A stretch of DNA of 64,000 nt from Areca catechu (taxonomy: Eukaryota > Streptophyta > Magnoliopsida > Arecales > Arecaceae). Positions 43,093 through 54,488 of the stretch are shown here, one piece after another (positions within the stretch are counted from its first letter, which is position 1; each line of letters starts with the position of its first letter). The notes under the pieces were generated by a model. The model saw only the letters and a program-made list of their open reading frames with translations. It did not search any database and was not told the origin of the DNA. A program made the translations under genes and the position numbers. The stretch is from NCBI GenBank assembly GCA_021397845.1, contig CM038050.1, forward strand, positions 109,605,891 through 109,669,890, given 5' to 3'.

Positions 43093-44680
43093 TGCATTTT
43101 AAAACAATTTTAAAGCATGCACAGCGGAAGGCTCAGTAGATAGATCAAATGATCTACCGATCTACCCGCAACAAGATCAGCATAATGACCTAGCATGCAG
43201 CATAACATCAAAGCAAGAGAGGAACACAAATATAAAAGTACCATACCTTTATACTGAGAAAAATAATGAAAGGAGGAGGGTGCTCGAGCCACACACGTAT
43301 ATGGCCTCTATAGGAAATCCACACCTAGGCTCGACTCTTATCAACTCCCTCGGAGTGCTAGCTCTTCGGGATCCTTGGGCCGATCTTCTTCTTCAGGGAA
43401 GACTAAGAGGAGAGCAGGAACCCTTTCCCAAAAGACTCTCTTCCCAAGACCTAGATAGAATGTTAGGATTCCCACACCCAATCCCTAGATCTCTCACAAC
43501 CCTTCTCTATCTTCTCTCTTTTCTCTTTTTGTGTTGTAACCTCTACAGCCAATAGAATGACCTTCATTTATAGGTGCAGCCATGAGAGGGAGAAAGAGGA
43601 AGGTGGAGGATGAGGGGAGAGAATGGGGGAGAGGATCAAGGCTATACCAAATGGGTCCAACCCAAGAAGGTAAGTATGACTATCATACCAAATAACCTTG
43701 GAGCCAAAATTAGTTTGAATTCAAAATTCAAACCAGGTCAAAACTTGCCCAAAATCCTCCTAAAAAATCTTTCCAGAATTCTGCTCATCACAGGAAGTGT
43801 CGACTCACGAAAATTGCCAAGTGTCGACACTTCACTAAGTGTCGACACCTGCAAAATTTTAAGTATTGACACTTGGAACAAAGTCAATCATATTGACTTT
43901 CGGTATGGCAAATGATTGTCAATCATCAATTTGCCTTAAGATCATATAGAAATCCTCTATGGTGTGTGACCTCATAGGTTCGAACACTAAGTCGGTAGCA
44001 CTGAAACATTTTCAGTACTAGTCAAAGTCCTCATCTAGCAATGATACCTGATATCCGGATAGGTCAAAGATGTGGAGCATCTCACAAGAACCTCTGGCAT
44101 ATGGTTGCTGCATAATTCATCCCTTTAACCTCATAATGCTCAGGATGACCTAGGATTCGACTGCTAACCATAATTTGGTTTATCCAAATCATGTCTCAAC
44201 CTCATATGTTCTGTGACACCTCACAAGAACTACCCTGGCCAAGGTTTTGCTAAATTGAGACATAGTGAGTCATTCACTCTAAACTATTTGGAGGGGTCAA
44301 TTCCATCTTGATCCACCACCGCTTCACAAGCACTTGACTACACCCAGAAACCTTTCATCACTAGATTAGAAATCTAGGTAGTCCGGTACCAAAGTATTGT
44401 GAGTTGCTTGCAAGCTGCAATGATGACCTTAGGTCTGAGGGACATATACCCATATCCCTTCGTGAGCAATCCTTTGGTAGAAGGGAGCTCTGCAGATGGT
44501 TATGTTTAGTGAAATGTCATACATTTTACTTGCATGTCACACCAGTGTCTCCACACTCCTTGGTTAAGAGGATAACCAAAAAATGTGACATACAATAACC
44601 TATACTTGATACATCATCATCCTATAACAATGTATCATTTGGTTGTGAACCAGTTTAAGAACTACTTGATATATCCTCTC
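43093..44680 (-). repeat. Copia element G 3' LTR, main part
   Basis: No coding sequence. On the minus strand this is the distal part of an LTR that begins TGTTGGGAATTG at 57551. A minus-strand TATA-like box (CTATAAATG, 43566-43574) and three GTGTCGAC-type palindromes at 43797-43850 are present. The left edge is placed at TGCATTTT (43093) because the Tat protease stops there; it is uncertain by some bases. Chromovirus A interrupts the LTR after 44680. Confidence 0.6.
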
Positions 44681-45122
44681 TGATGGGGGACGAGAATAAA
44701 ATGATGAATGGAGAGTGTTAGCAAGCTAACCAGCAAGCAAACTTAAGCAATTAATTATCAAATAAATTATCTAAATTAATCCAAGAAAAGAATCTTCATA
44801 AGGAGACTAGTTCATCTAAATTACAATACCCGAAATGTAGATCTAGTTCAAAATAGAGATTAGGATCTTCATGGCAAGGAAACCATCATTACTAGGGCAA
44901 GTTAACCTTCAAATGATCAGATCTAATGAAGCTTAGAAAGAGTTTTCCTACCAACAATGATGGCTAATTATTTGGTGGAAGAAGGAGCTCTCTTCACTCA
45001 AGGATTGAGGTCTAAACTATAAGACTAGCACTCCCTACCTTTATGACTCACCTTGGCCATGATCCTAGGCTTGGAGACCTTCATCTTGGACTTGGAAAAT
45101 CAAAGGAAACCTGGATCAAATC
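44681..45122 (-). repeat. Chromovirus A 3' LTR, distal part
   Basis: Matches 55967-56406 of the other LTR closely. It ends in the AAATC target duplication of chromovirus B. The matching uninterrupted site in the other LTR is at 56402-56406. Confidence 0.88.
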
Positions 45123-46454
45123 TGATGCGGCAAGCATATGATTAGTGATTTGATTCGTGTTTGTAGAGCAATGAAACCTAATTACACTAGCATTGTACTC
45201 ATCATAAGTCTTAAGGATTACATGAAAAGGGACTATTACATGATTAGACACAATCCTAAAACTAAGAAGGAAGAAGATCTAGACAATAGGGGCTAATGAT
45301 TGAGGACTTGCCTTGTTGAGCTTTCCAACCTTCTAATGATTTCAAACCTTGAAACTACCGATGCTCTGGACTGGAGAACTCGGATAACAGAGATCAGAAC
45401 GCTGGCTTGGGCTTCAGCTTGTTGGTTCATTGTCAAGGGGAACCTTGTTCACAACTCAAAGACTTCGAAGGACCCTGCAATGAAGATCAAAAGTTAAGGA
45501 AGAAGAAAGCAGGCATATGGAAGGGATGGAATAATTTATGAGCAAGGAAGGAAGTCTGAGATGGTTTGGCCGGCTCCAATGTATCCTTCTTGAACTTGGC
45601 GTTGGATGGCTTGGAGAAGAAAGTAGATTCGAGTGGGGGGAAGGGGGCTTAGGAACAATCACTCAAAGAAATAATATAAGACTACAACTTCAACTTCAAC
45701 TTCATTTTTCATTCATCTCATCAAAATCCATCTCTTTTACAATGGGCGTCCAAGGCTTTAAATAGCCTCACAAAGCTATCTTTTGAAATTTAAAACTCCC
45801 CAAATCGAGGAGGATTACAAGGGGGGGTTGGAGGATTTGGTGGAGAGTTTGGAGGGATGTGGGGGGGGTTGGAGGGTTTGGTGGAGGACTTGGAGGGATG
45901 TGGCCAACCTCCTTGAATTTGAATCTTCCTTGTTGGCGCCCAAAGGGTGATGAGGTGGCTGGTGAAGTGGCACCTGATGACGTGGCATGGTGAGGTGGTC
46001 TTCTACTTGGATAAGAATGACATGTGCCGCCCAGTGGTCCTAGTTGATGGTCCTTTTCTCTTGCTTGGTTGATGTGTCTTCTCTTCTTCATGTGGTCAAA
46101 TTCTGGGGTCTAGAATTTGAGTCTTGTTCCTGGCTTTCATGGCTTTAAGACTTGATTAGACTTAACTCAACTGAATTAGACTTAACTTAACTGAACTGAC
46201 TTGACTGACCTAGACTTTAAAACTTGAAATGGACTTACAAGAAATGAAATTTTAAAAGTAATTACAGGACTCAATAAACACTCTTGATTTGAAACTCAAA
46301 ATTAATTACAGGACTCTTGAAAAGGAAATGACTCTTGAAAATAAAATATTTTTGAACTAAAGGATACAAGGTAACCTAATTATCTTCGATCCAAATTGGG
46401 ATAAGGCTAACCTTGTTGGAGTGAAGTTTCTTTCAGCTTCTGGTGTCCACACCA
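45123..46454 (-). repeat. 3' LTR of chromovirus B
   Basis: 1332 bp; plus-strand ends TGATGCGGCAAG and GTGTCCACACCA. It carries a G-rich minisatellite at 45821-45903 and direct GACTTGACTGA/AACTTAACTGA-like repeats at 46145-46215. Confidence 0.9.
45821..45903 (+). repeat. G-rich two-copy minisatellite in LTR of B
   Basis: Two tandem copies of a roughly 41-bp unit of the form GGGGGTTGGAGGATTTGG-TGGAG-GGAGGGATGTGG. Its counterpart in the other LTR is at 49840-49920, with different G-run lengths. Many runs of two to eight G could form a quadruplex on the plus strand. Confidence 0.8.
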
Positions 46455-47275
46455 ATTCTCCTGGGGTGGGCAGAACTCGACCCAGTCGAGTATGGTTCAG
46501 TTTTGCCCTGGTAATACTCGAACAAGTCTGGGTTAAGTCTTTGCAGGTCCTCTCGAGTAATCCAAGAGTTGTCGGACTCAGGTCGACCTTGCCATTGAAC
46601 CAGGTATCGCTGATAGTCCTTATTCCTGGTAGTAATGATCTTGTTATCCAGGATTCTCTCAATCCTCTCTCTCTGCTCAGGTAAGGTTGGTGGTGGACAC
46701 TCGGAAATATGTTCACTCTTAATAAAAGTTTCTGGCTCAAAAGGCTCACTAGGTATTAGTAGTGGTTCTTTGTATTCTACTAGGTCTGAAACATTGAAGG
46801 TTGTACTAATACCCATATCAGGTGGAAGTTCCAAAACATATGCATTAGGCCCTATTTTCTTTAAGATCTTAAAAGGTCCCGCTCCGCGGGCATGCAGCTT
46901 CTTTATGGTTCCAGAGGGAAACCGTTCAGGGTTGAGCCTAATCATCGCATAATCCCCTTCACAGAATTCTTTAGCCCTCTTATGTGAGTCAGCTAAGTGT
47001 TTGTAAGTTTCATTGCTCAGTTTGATCTTATTACTGATTTCTTTATGCAAATTTGTGACATGCTGTGCGAAAGATTCAGCAAACTTAGAAATTTACACAA
47101 GCACTTACAAAATGCAGACTGAACTAGGCATCCTTATTGAGAGGAATTTTATTGGACTTTCTAGGACCTAAACCTAATAGATTATTGACTCTCTAGGTTT
47201 GACCCTGGTCTGGTATGCACATGAGAATTTTCCATGGGTTCCTAGCAAATGCCATAAGTTTTCCAAAAGTAGGTA
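46433..47275 (-). pseudogene. Chromovirus B integrase remnant and chromodomain
   Basis: The clean frame 47050-46433 (205 residues) gives MHKEISNKIKLSNETYKHLA, GDYAMIRLNPERFPSGTIKK, NAYVLELPPDMGISTTFNVS and a chromodomain RYLVQWQGRPESDNSWI...LNPDLFEYY. Upstream, 47275-47239 holds YFWKT with a one-base deletion in the following LWHLLGT motif. Between them most of the core is lost. The chromodomain looks well preserved (aromatic and acidic positions kept). The frame ends in the 3' LTR. Confidence 0.85.
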
Positions 47276-47999
47276 GCAAAAGGAATAGGCTTTAAAAGCT
47301 CATGCATCCTAGTAATCTCATCCAAATGAAACTTAACATCTCTAAAATTATGATAAGACTCAGGGAAGGCAGGAAATAGGAATCCGAGACTTGGGATAAT
47401 TTAGGGAATCTTGAAATAGACCTTGGTTACTCATGATGACCTTAAGATTAGAATTTTGATCTACAGGCGGGATGCCTCTAGGTAGTTGAAGGTCATTAGG
47501 AAAGTCTTCTAAAATAATGATTGGGTTCTTCTCAGGTACCTGAAGGAGTTCTTGTGTCGAAGCTAAAGTATTGGGTTCTTCCTGAGGGCATCGTCTTACG
47601 GGAACCAAGTCCTCACTAAATTTTGGTTGTTCTGATATTTCAGGACTAAGCTCAATAATCTTTTCTTTACCAAAGGTTTCCTCAGGTAAGGTACTAAAGT
47701 TGTTCTCTTCATAGTCTTCCCCTCATATTCACCTATTAAACTTATGTTAGTCTCATACACATATTTACTAGGTTCAGATTTGCCTTCTTCCTTCCCTAGC
47801 CCTTCAGTTTGAGGATACCCTAAGTCTTGAGTATTCATGAACTCAACTTGTACTTCAGGTTCTTACTCCTATCATTCATATGAGCTAATGGGATAGTAGG
47901 AGTTGGTTGGTCTAAGGAAAATTGTTTAGCCAGCATTTGGTTCAATTGGGCCATTAGATCATTTAGGCCTCTTAGCGTGGTTTCAAGATTCGGGTCCAT
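47276..47999 (-). pseudogene. Chromovirus B gag start and linker
   Basis: ATG at 47999: MDPNLETTLRGLNDLMAQLN, a short coiled coil like those of A, C, D and E. After a frameshift near 47860, the frame at 47838-47596 includes SLIGEYEGKTM, and the frame at 47608-47360 includes PPVDQNSNLKVIMSNQ. Both correspond to motifs of the C linker. No capsid core and no zinc knuckle are visible. Confidence 0.55.
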
Positions 48000-49133
48000 G
48001 GCTACACTGGACTGGGTCTAGACTGGTGAATATGAGGCTCCTGATCTAGTTTTCATGCATGCAAGTAGACTCAAGCTCGAGCTAAGGTTTCCTAGACCTA
48101 GAGCACAAATTAGAAGTCTAATTAAGTGAACCAACTAGCTAGTAGTACTTATGGGACTTAGCCAGGTAGGTGGAGGGAGTGTAGGTCCCTGATTGCCAAC
48201 CTTAGACACCAATCTGAGATTGGCCAGGTAGGCGGACCAAATCACAAGCCCTGATGCACCAATCCTAGACACCAAGCCAGTAAGCACACACCAATTAGCT
48301 GACACAGTTAACTTGACCCTAACCTGAACCCAACTTGTTGGTGTCCCTAACCCACTAGGGCAATTAACGTTCTACTCAATTTTAATTAACGGGCTGGGAT
48401 CGATATGCTGGTTGGTGATTTTTGGGCTAAGGACAGGTGATGAAACCCTGACCCTATGTCAAATTGATGCCCTTAATTTGATATTTCATGAGATGAATGA
48501 AATGCAAAGGTGCTGCAGAAGTGTGTTGCAATTTGAAAGTGGTGTGGAAAACATGATGAAAAAAATGTCCAAAAATTCTGAAAAATTCACAAAGGATTTC
48601 TAACTTATATGTTTCAATGTAGATGAAAGGAATTTTAAAACTAAAATCTATACTAATCTAAGCAGATCCTACAAATGAAGATAAATAAAAAGGACAAAAC
48701 ATAACCCTAATGACAGTGTCGAACTGCAGAAATTTTTATTTTTTTTATATTTTTTTCTGATGATGAAATTTAATATGGTGATAACTGACTTAAAAGGAAC
48801 AAGAAAAAATATTTCAATAAAAAATTAGTGACTTGCCTTTGAAGCTGCAGGCGGATTACAGTCAGCCTACAGAAAATACAGCAAGCAGAAAAACAGAACG
48901 TGACCAATGCAAAATTCATAAATGAAATCTAAAAGTCCTTTGGCTTTCTTTTTCACGGGTCAATCACAATGGCACCCCGACACGCCTTAGGAGATCCCCG
49001 TGGAATGGGAAGAGAGGGTGTTTAAACCCTACTTTCTCCTAAGACCGGACGGCCTGGTAACGCCCCCGATCCAAGTACTTCAAGGACTTAATGCTATGCA
49101 ATCAGGAACTTATTCTACCATGCTCTGATACCA
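48000..49133 (-). other. Leader and primer-binding site of chromovirus B
   Basis: Primer-binding site GCTCTGATACCA (plus strand, 49122-49133), three bases from the LTR. The conserved module lies at 48170-48400, including plus-strand CCAATCTGAGATTGG (48209-48223), a perfect inverted repeat with a three-base centre, and two TAGACACCAA copies (48204 and 48268 areas). The rest is AT-rich with no gene. Confidence 0.8.
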
Positions 49134-49136
49134 ATT

Positions 49137-50466
49137 TGAAGCGGCAAGCATATGATTAGTGATTTGATTCGTGTTTGTAGAGCAATGAAATCTAATTACA
49201 CTAGCATTGTACTCATCATAATAAGTCTTAAGGATTACATGAAAAGGGACTATTACATGATTAGACACAATCCTAAAACTAAGAAGGAAGAAGATCTAGA
49301 CAATAGGGGCTAATGATTGAGGACTTGCCTTGTTGAGCTTTCCAACCTTCTAATGATTTCAAACCTTGAAACTACCGATGCTCTGGACTGGAGAACTCGG
49401 ATAACAGAGATCAGAACGCTGGGCTTGGGCTTCAGCTTGTTGGTTCATTGTCAAGGGGAACCTTGTTCACAACTCAAAGACTTCGAAGGACCCTGCAATG
49501 AAGATCAAAAGTTAAGGAAGAAGAAAGCAGGCATATGGAAGGGATGGAATAATTTATGAGCAAGGAAGGAAGTCTGAGATGGTTTGGCCGGCTCCAATGT
49601 ATCCTTCTTGAACTTGGCGTTGGATGGCTTGGAGAAGAAAGTAGATTCGAGTGGGGGGAAGGGGGCTTAGGAACAATCACTCAAAGAAATAATATAAGAC
49701 TACAACTTCAACTTCAACTTCATTTTTCATTCATCTCATCAAAATCCATCTCTTTTACAATGGGCGTCCAAGGCTTTAAATAGCCTCACAAAGCTATCTT
49801 TTGAAATTTAAAAACTCCCCAAATCGAGGAGGATTACAAGGGGGGTTGGAGGATTTGGTGGAGAGTTTGGAGGGATGTGGGGGGGTTGGAGGATTTGGTG
49901 GAGGACTTGGAGGGATGTGGCCAACCTCCTTGAATTTGAATCTTCCTTGTTGGCGCCCAAAGGGATGAGGTGGCTGGTGAAGTGGCACCTGATGACGTGG
50001 CATGGTGAGGTGGTCTTCTACTTGGATAAGAATGACATGTGCCGCCCAGTGGTCCTAGTTGATGTCCTTTTCTCTTGCTTGGTTGATGTGTCTTCTCTTC
50101 TTCATGTGGTCAAATTCTGGGGTCTAGAATTTGAGTCTTGTTCCTGGCTTTCATGGCTTTAAGACTTGATTAGACTTAACTCAACTGAATTAGACTTAAC
50201 TTAACTGAACTGACTTGACTGACCTAGACTTTAAAACTTGAAATGGACTTACAAGAAATGAAATTTTAAAAGTAATTACAGGACTCAATAAACACTCTTG
50301 ATTTGAAACTCAAAATTAATTACAGGACTCTTGAAAAGGAAATGACTCTTGAAAATAAATATTTTTGAACTAAAGGATACAAGGTAACCTAATTATCTTC
50401 GATCCAATTGGGATAAGGCTAACCTTGTTGGAGTGAAGTTTCTTTCGACTTCTGGTGTCCACACCA
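49137..50466 (-). repeat. 5' LTR of chromovirus B
   Basis: 1330 bp, nearly identical to 45123-46454. The first bases are TGAAGCGG against TGATGCGG in the other copy. A short ATA duplication near 49220 and G-run length changes are the main differences seen. Confidence 0.9.
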
Positions 50467-50471
50467 AAATC

Positions 50472-51415
50472 AGAGATTACGCATGGAATAAGAATTCAAA
50501 ATTAGAATGGAAACAAGAAGAAGAAGAAAGGGAAAATAAGGAAGTAGAAACCGGCGCCTTCAAGGAATGATGCTTGGATCTTGGATCAAGCAAGGAGCAC
50601 TCCACCTTTCAAGCACTCAAAGGACCTCTCACTCCCTTCTCAAACATGAATTTAACACTCCAACATAAAGTACTAAATCACTCCAACTAGAAGAACTAAA
50701 TCACTCCATACAAGAAGAACTCAAGAAAAAACTCAACAAGAAAAAAACCTTCATTAATTCTCAAAATATTCATACATGGAATACCTTACAAGGGGAGCCT
50801 TGGACCCTATTTATAGCCTTAGGGGTCATCCAAATTGAGTAGGGAGGTGGGGTTAGGTTAGCTAACCATTTTTAGTTAAATCCAACTCCTTTGGTTACAT
50901 AGTTGCAACAAGAAACAACTTCTAGGTAAGAGGTTGTAACAACTTGCTATGTGGCACCAAGGTGGCTTTGACATTGTTGATATGGAGCCCTAGGTGTCAT
51001 GTGATGTGGCATCCCACTTGGCAAGTTGGTTGGGGGGTTGTTGGGTGAGTGAGGAGTGGTCCCATGCTTCCCCTCAAAATGCTTGATGTGTTGTTTCTCA
51101 TGTCTCCCAAAATGTGTCCCATGTGAAGAATAAAATGGGCTTCTAAGAGGTGGCATCATGGGCTTCAAAAGGTGGTATCTTGACTTGCTTAGGCTTTGAC
51201 TTGGGCATGCTTGAAGTTGGTCTTGATCTGGATTGAGTTGACTCAAGGGACTGGCGCCCTTCTTTCATGAGTCGGCTCATGAATTGGTCTTTGTCTTCAA
51301 GGATTTGGTGGGCTTCATTCCAAGGTTCTCATTAATCTTAAATACACTATTTTAGCTGAAAAAAATATCAAGAGAATTAGTTAAAAAATATTTTTTTCTT
51401 GTTGATGTCCCATCA
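50472..51415 (-). repeat. Chromovirus A 3' LTR, proximal part
   Basis: Continues the LTR of A after B and matches 56407-57367. Contains a minus-strand TATA box (GGCTATAAATAGGG, about 50807-50820) and a GAGTCGGCTC motif near 51273. Confidence 0.88.
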
Positions 51416-51838
51416 ATTCTCCCGTGGGAAAAGAGCTCGACTCCGTCGAGTAGGAATCATTCTGACTTTGATAATACTCTAGTAGGTCTGGTCGATTCTT
51501 TGTAGGTCTTCTTAAGTAATCCATGAGTCTTCTGAATCAGGACATCCTTGCTAATGAATCAAATAGCGTTGATAGTCCCTATTTCGGGTAGTGATAGTCT
51601 TATTGTCTAAGATTCGCTCAATCCTATCTTACTGCTTTGGTAATTGGGCTGGTGGACACATATGGGTTGGCTCACTCTCAAAGATAGAATCAGGCTCGAA
51701 AGGCTCACTAGGTATCATTGTTGGTTCCTTTAACCTCCTAGATCTGAATTGTTGAAAGTAGAACTGATACCAAAGTCAGATGGTCAATCTAGCACATATT
51801 AGGTCTAAATTCTCCTTACAATTTTGAAAATGACCTAC
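51416..51838 (-). pseudogene. Chromovirus A chromodomain, decayed
   Basis: Homologous to 46433-46870 of B in the same orientation: plus-strand landmarks TTCTCCCGTGGGAAAAGAGC, GAGTCTTCTGAATCAGGAC and TCACTAGGTATCATTG match the chromodomain and the preceding linker. Frames are broken and part of the GPF-VL region is lost. A solo LTR interrupts it at 51839. Confidence 0.7.
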
Positions 51839-52633
51839 TGGTGCGGGCACCAGACTTAAAAGAAGACTTCAGGGCTCCATCTGGATCTCTGATTGACCTT
51901 GCCCGAAGAATTAGGGTTTTCTGGTTTTGTAATAAGGGTTGACTAGGTCAACTCAATTTAGTTGAGTCTGTATTTCCCTGCAATTTAAATTTTGTTGAGT
52001 CATGTTGACTCAGTTCAAGTCCTAGTAGTGGTCTAGGTCTTCTCCAGGGTGTCACATTTTCTCCCAAGCCCAAGCAAGTGGGCGCCACACTCCCAGCCAC
52101 ACTCCCAGCCACACGCCAGAGTCCAGGAGGTGCCACAAATCCATCCGAGTGTCTTGGTCCCCACACCCAAGGGAGCAAGAAATTTTCTTGAAGCCAAAAT
52201 CAAGGAGGCGCCCCATATGTACCTTAAAAGGCCAAGCTAAAGGAAGAAAGAGGCATTTCTTGGGGAGCACTTCAAGGGGGTGCCCAATCCATGAGTAAAA
52301 AGCCCAAAGCAAAGTTGGGAAGAGCCATGACTTGGGGAGAAAGAAAAGGAGGTGTCCAAAAGAGTTGAGCCATGGAAGGAAAAAAATATTTCTTGAAAAG
52401 CAAGGCTAGGAGGCGCCACCTACTTACCATTTGAAGCTTTCAATCAACATTTATGGAACCTCTTGGCCGGCCATATGGGAAGGAATTGATTCTACAAACC
52501 TAATTTGAAGATCCATCCTATTAGTCCCACATGGGAAGATGTAAAACCCTGACCTCTTGTAAAGTCCTATAAAATAAACCCCTCTTGTAAGTTTTGAAAA
52601 GAACTGATGAATGAATTCAATTTATGTGTGAGC

Positions 52634-52665
<32 letters not shown>

Positions 52666-52723
52666 CAAAAAAAATTAATCTTAATTTACTTCCGCATCGC
52701 ATCATCTCTTTTATTCTGCATCA
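51839..52723 (+). mobile_element. Solo LTR of the C family in chromovirus A
   Basis: 885 bp, TGGTGCGGGCACC...TTCTGCATCA, flanked by a perfect CCTAC duplication (51834-51838 and 52724-52728). The sequence matches the chromovirus C LTR (for example CTCCATCTGGATCTCTGATT and CACACTCCCAGCC) but is shorter. It holds a run of about 27 A at 52630-52656 and lacks the terminal duplication with the primer-site copy. A solo LTR forms by recombination between two LTRs that removes the interior. Confidence 0.9.
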
Positions 52724-52728
52724 CCTAC

Positions 52729-53125
52729 ACCACATGCATATAATCGTTCAGTTTGGCCTTACCATGACATAGTCTCCTTCATGAAATTCTTTGGCTCTTT
52801 TATGTGAGTTGATCATATACTTGTTAATTTCATTGCTCAAATTTCTTACTAATCATGTATGCATATGACTCTCACAGTCATGGACACTTATGCATGGGAA
52901 AGTTAAATGACATCAAATGATAAAACATAAATGACACCAAAACAAAACAAGCTCTAATGGACTTTATTATCTATGAACTAAACTTTATTACTTGGAAACA
53001 AATGTTCCTAATTTCCAATATTCCCCTAAATGGCTTTGAAAACTCTGGCACACAACTTTAGGTAGGTGGCAGTGAATCTTAATTTGGTGCCCAATAAATG
53101 CCATAATGTCTTCCAAAAGTAATTG
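52729..53125 (-). pseudogene. Chromovirus A integrase, upstream part
   Basis: Resumes after the solo LTR with the plus-strand match to the MIRLRPE / KEFxEGDYxM region (52750-52850). At 53121-53086 the minus strand reads YFWKTLWHLLGT. The core between them is largely degenerate. The upstream catalytic region is absent. Confidence 0.65.
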
Positions 53126-54488
53126 TTGAATATTACCGGGACCTGATTAATGGTATGGTGGATGTCCCAACTGGGAGGATTAGGATTGGGGATGTTCCAG
53201 AAGGGTGATCCAGGCTTTGGTCAATTATCAAATAATTCAATTTCCATCTTCCTTCTCTTACACTTCCATCTTTCAATTCCTACCATCTATTCACTTCTAA
53301 TCTTCATATTAAATTCTTTTGCAGGTTCCATAATTTCTTGGGGTTGATCCTTTGAACTTGGTTCTATATTTTTTTGATGGTCAATACCCCATTAGGTGAT
53401 CCTTCATTAATCTCTAGATGTAAATCCTCAACAGTGATTAATTCCGGGTCCTCTATTATCTCCTCGAAATATTCTTCATGGCTTTGTTCTTGGATCTCAT
53501 TTTGATCATCCCCGTTTTGATTTCTTTAGGTTGGGTAATTATTTTATCTTCAAATAATTGTTCTTGATCATATTCATCTATAAGGTTAGACCCAGCTTCA
53601 TAAACTTCTTCCTTAAGTTCTTTAACGGGTTTAGGATTCTCTTTTTAGCCCTTCATTTGGACAAGACTTTGATTCTATTTCATCCTTAAATTCTTCAATA
53701 GGTTCAGGATATTTTTTCTCTAATTTTTCTAAAGGTTTGGTCTCTTCTTCATCTCCCTCATACTTATTGAATTTGGCAATATAATCAAATACAGATATAT
53801 CATCTTGTCTTAATTTGTACCATTGGTCTAAAAGTTTTTGCTCATAATATTTACCTAGGTACTTTTCCCTCAGTTTACTCTTCATTTCTCTCCAAGTATT
53901 TATTTTGTCCCCACTATAATAACCTTTTCTCTCAACTTCTCCCCAATATACTTTAGCATGTCGAACTAACTTTGATTTGGCAAATTGATACTTTGTTACT
54001 TCCGACATTTCATCAAATTCAAAGTATTGATCCATTTTCTCTTCCCAATCGACATATACCTCAGGGTTTCCAATAAAGTGGGTGCATGGGGTCGATTCCT
54101 CCTAAAGACTCTCTCCTCATGATCTACAAAGTCTTGGTAGGGGTATCTAGGGTTATACTCAGGGGTGAGATCATGACATTGGGCTATTGGACCAAGGCGA
54201 GGTGGACTAGGTGATTCAGGCTCAGCATGGATCCTATGGGCTTCTTTTATGAAGTCATGGTGAAGTCGTCTTGAATTGTATTCAGTAGTGAACTCATGAT
54301 GATGACTCTTGGACCTCGAGGAATTGACCTAAGTGACTCAAGTTCGATGGGGATCATTGGGGTCTCTTCAAGTGTCCCAACATGGTCCTTCACTTGACCT
54401 AATTCCTTTCTTATTTGCCCTAATTGCCCATTTATGGTATCAAACTTTTTAGTCGGGGTTTTCAAAAGAATTCAAGATTAGGATCCAT
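53126..54488 (-). pseudogene. Chromovirus A gag and linker
   Basis: ATG at 54488 (MDPNLEFF then a stop). A coiled-coil segment follows in the frame 54465-54247 (FDTINGQLGQIRKELGQVKD). The capsid-like domain is in the frame 54035-53631: MDQYFEFDEMSEVTKYQFAK, KVYWGEVERKG, TWREMKSKLREKYLGKYYEQ, DYIAKFNKYEGDEEE. Downstream lies the acidic linker with NLIDEYDQEQLFEDK (about 53590-53545). No zinc knuckle was seen. Unlike B and C, A keeps the capsid core. Confidence 0.75.

Larger units (their letters stand above)
45123..50466 (-). mobile_element. Chromovirus B inside the LTR of A
   Basis: 5344 bp, minus strand. Perfect target duplication AAATC at 45118-45122 and 50467-50471. The two LTRs (1332 and 1330 bp) are nearly identical, pointing to a recent insertion. 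It holds a primer-binding site, leader, gag start, acidic linker, a short integrase core remnant and a chromodomain. Protease, reverse transcriptase and RNase H are absent, at the same place as in A and C. Confidence 0.92.

Noticed and set aside
45456..45765. Open frames of about 70 residues, identical at 49474-49783
   Set aside because: They are duplicated only because they lie in the two LTRs of chromovirus B; the identity reflects recent insertion, not coding constraint.
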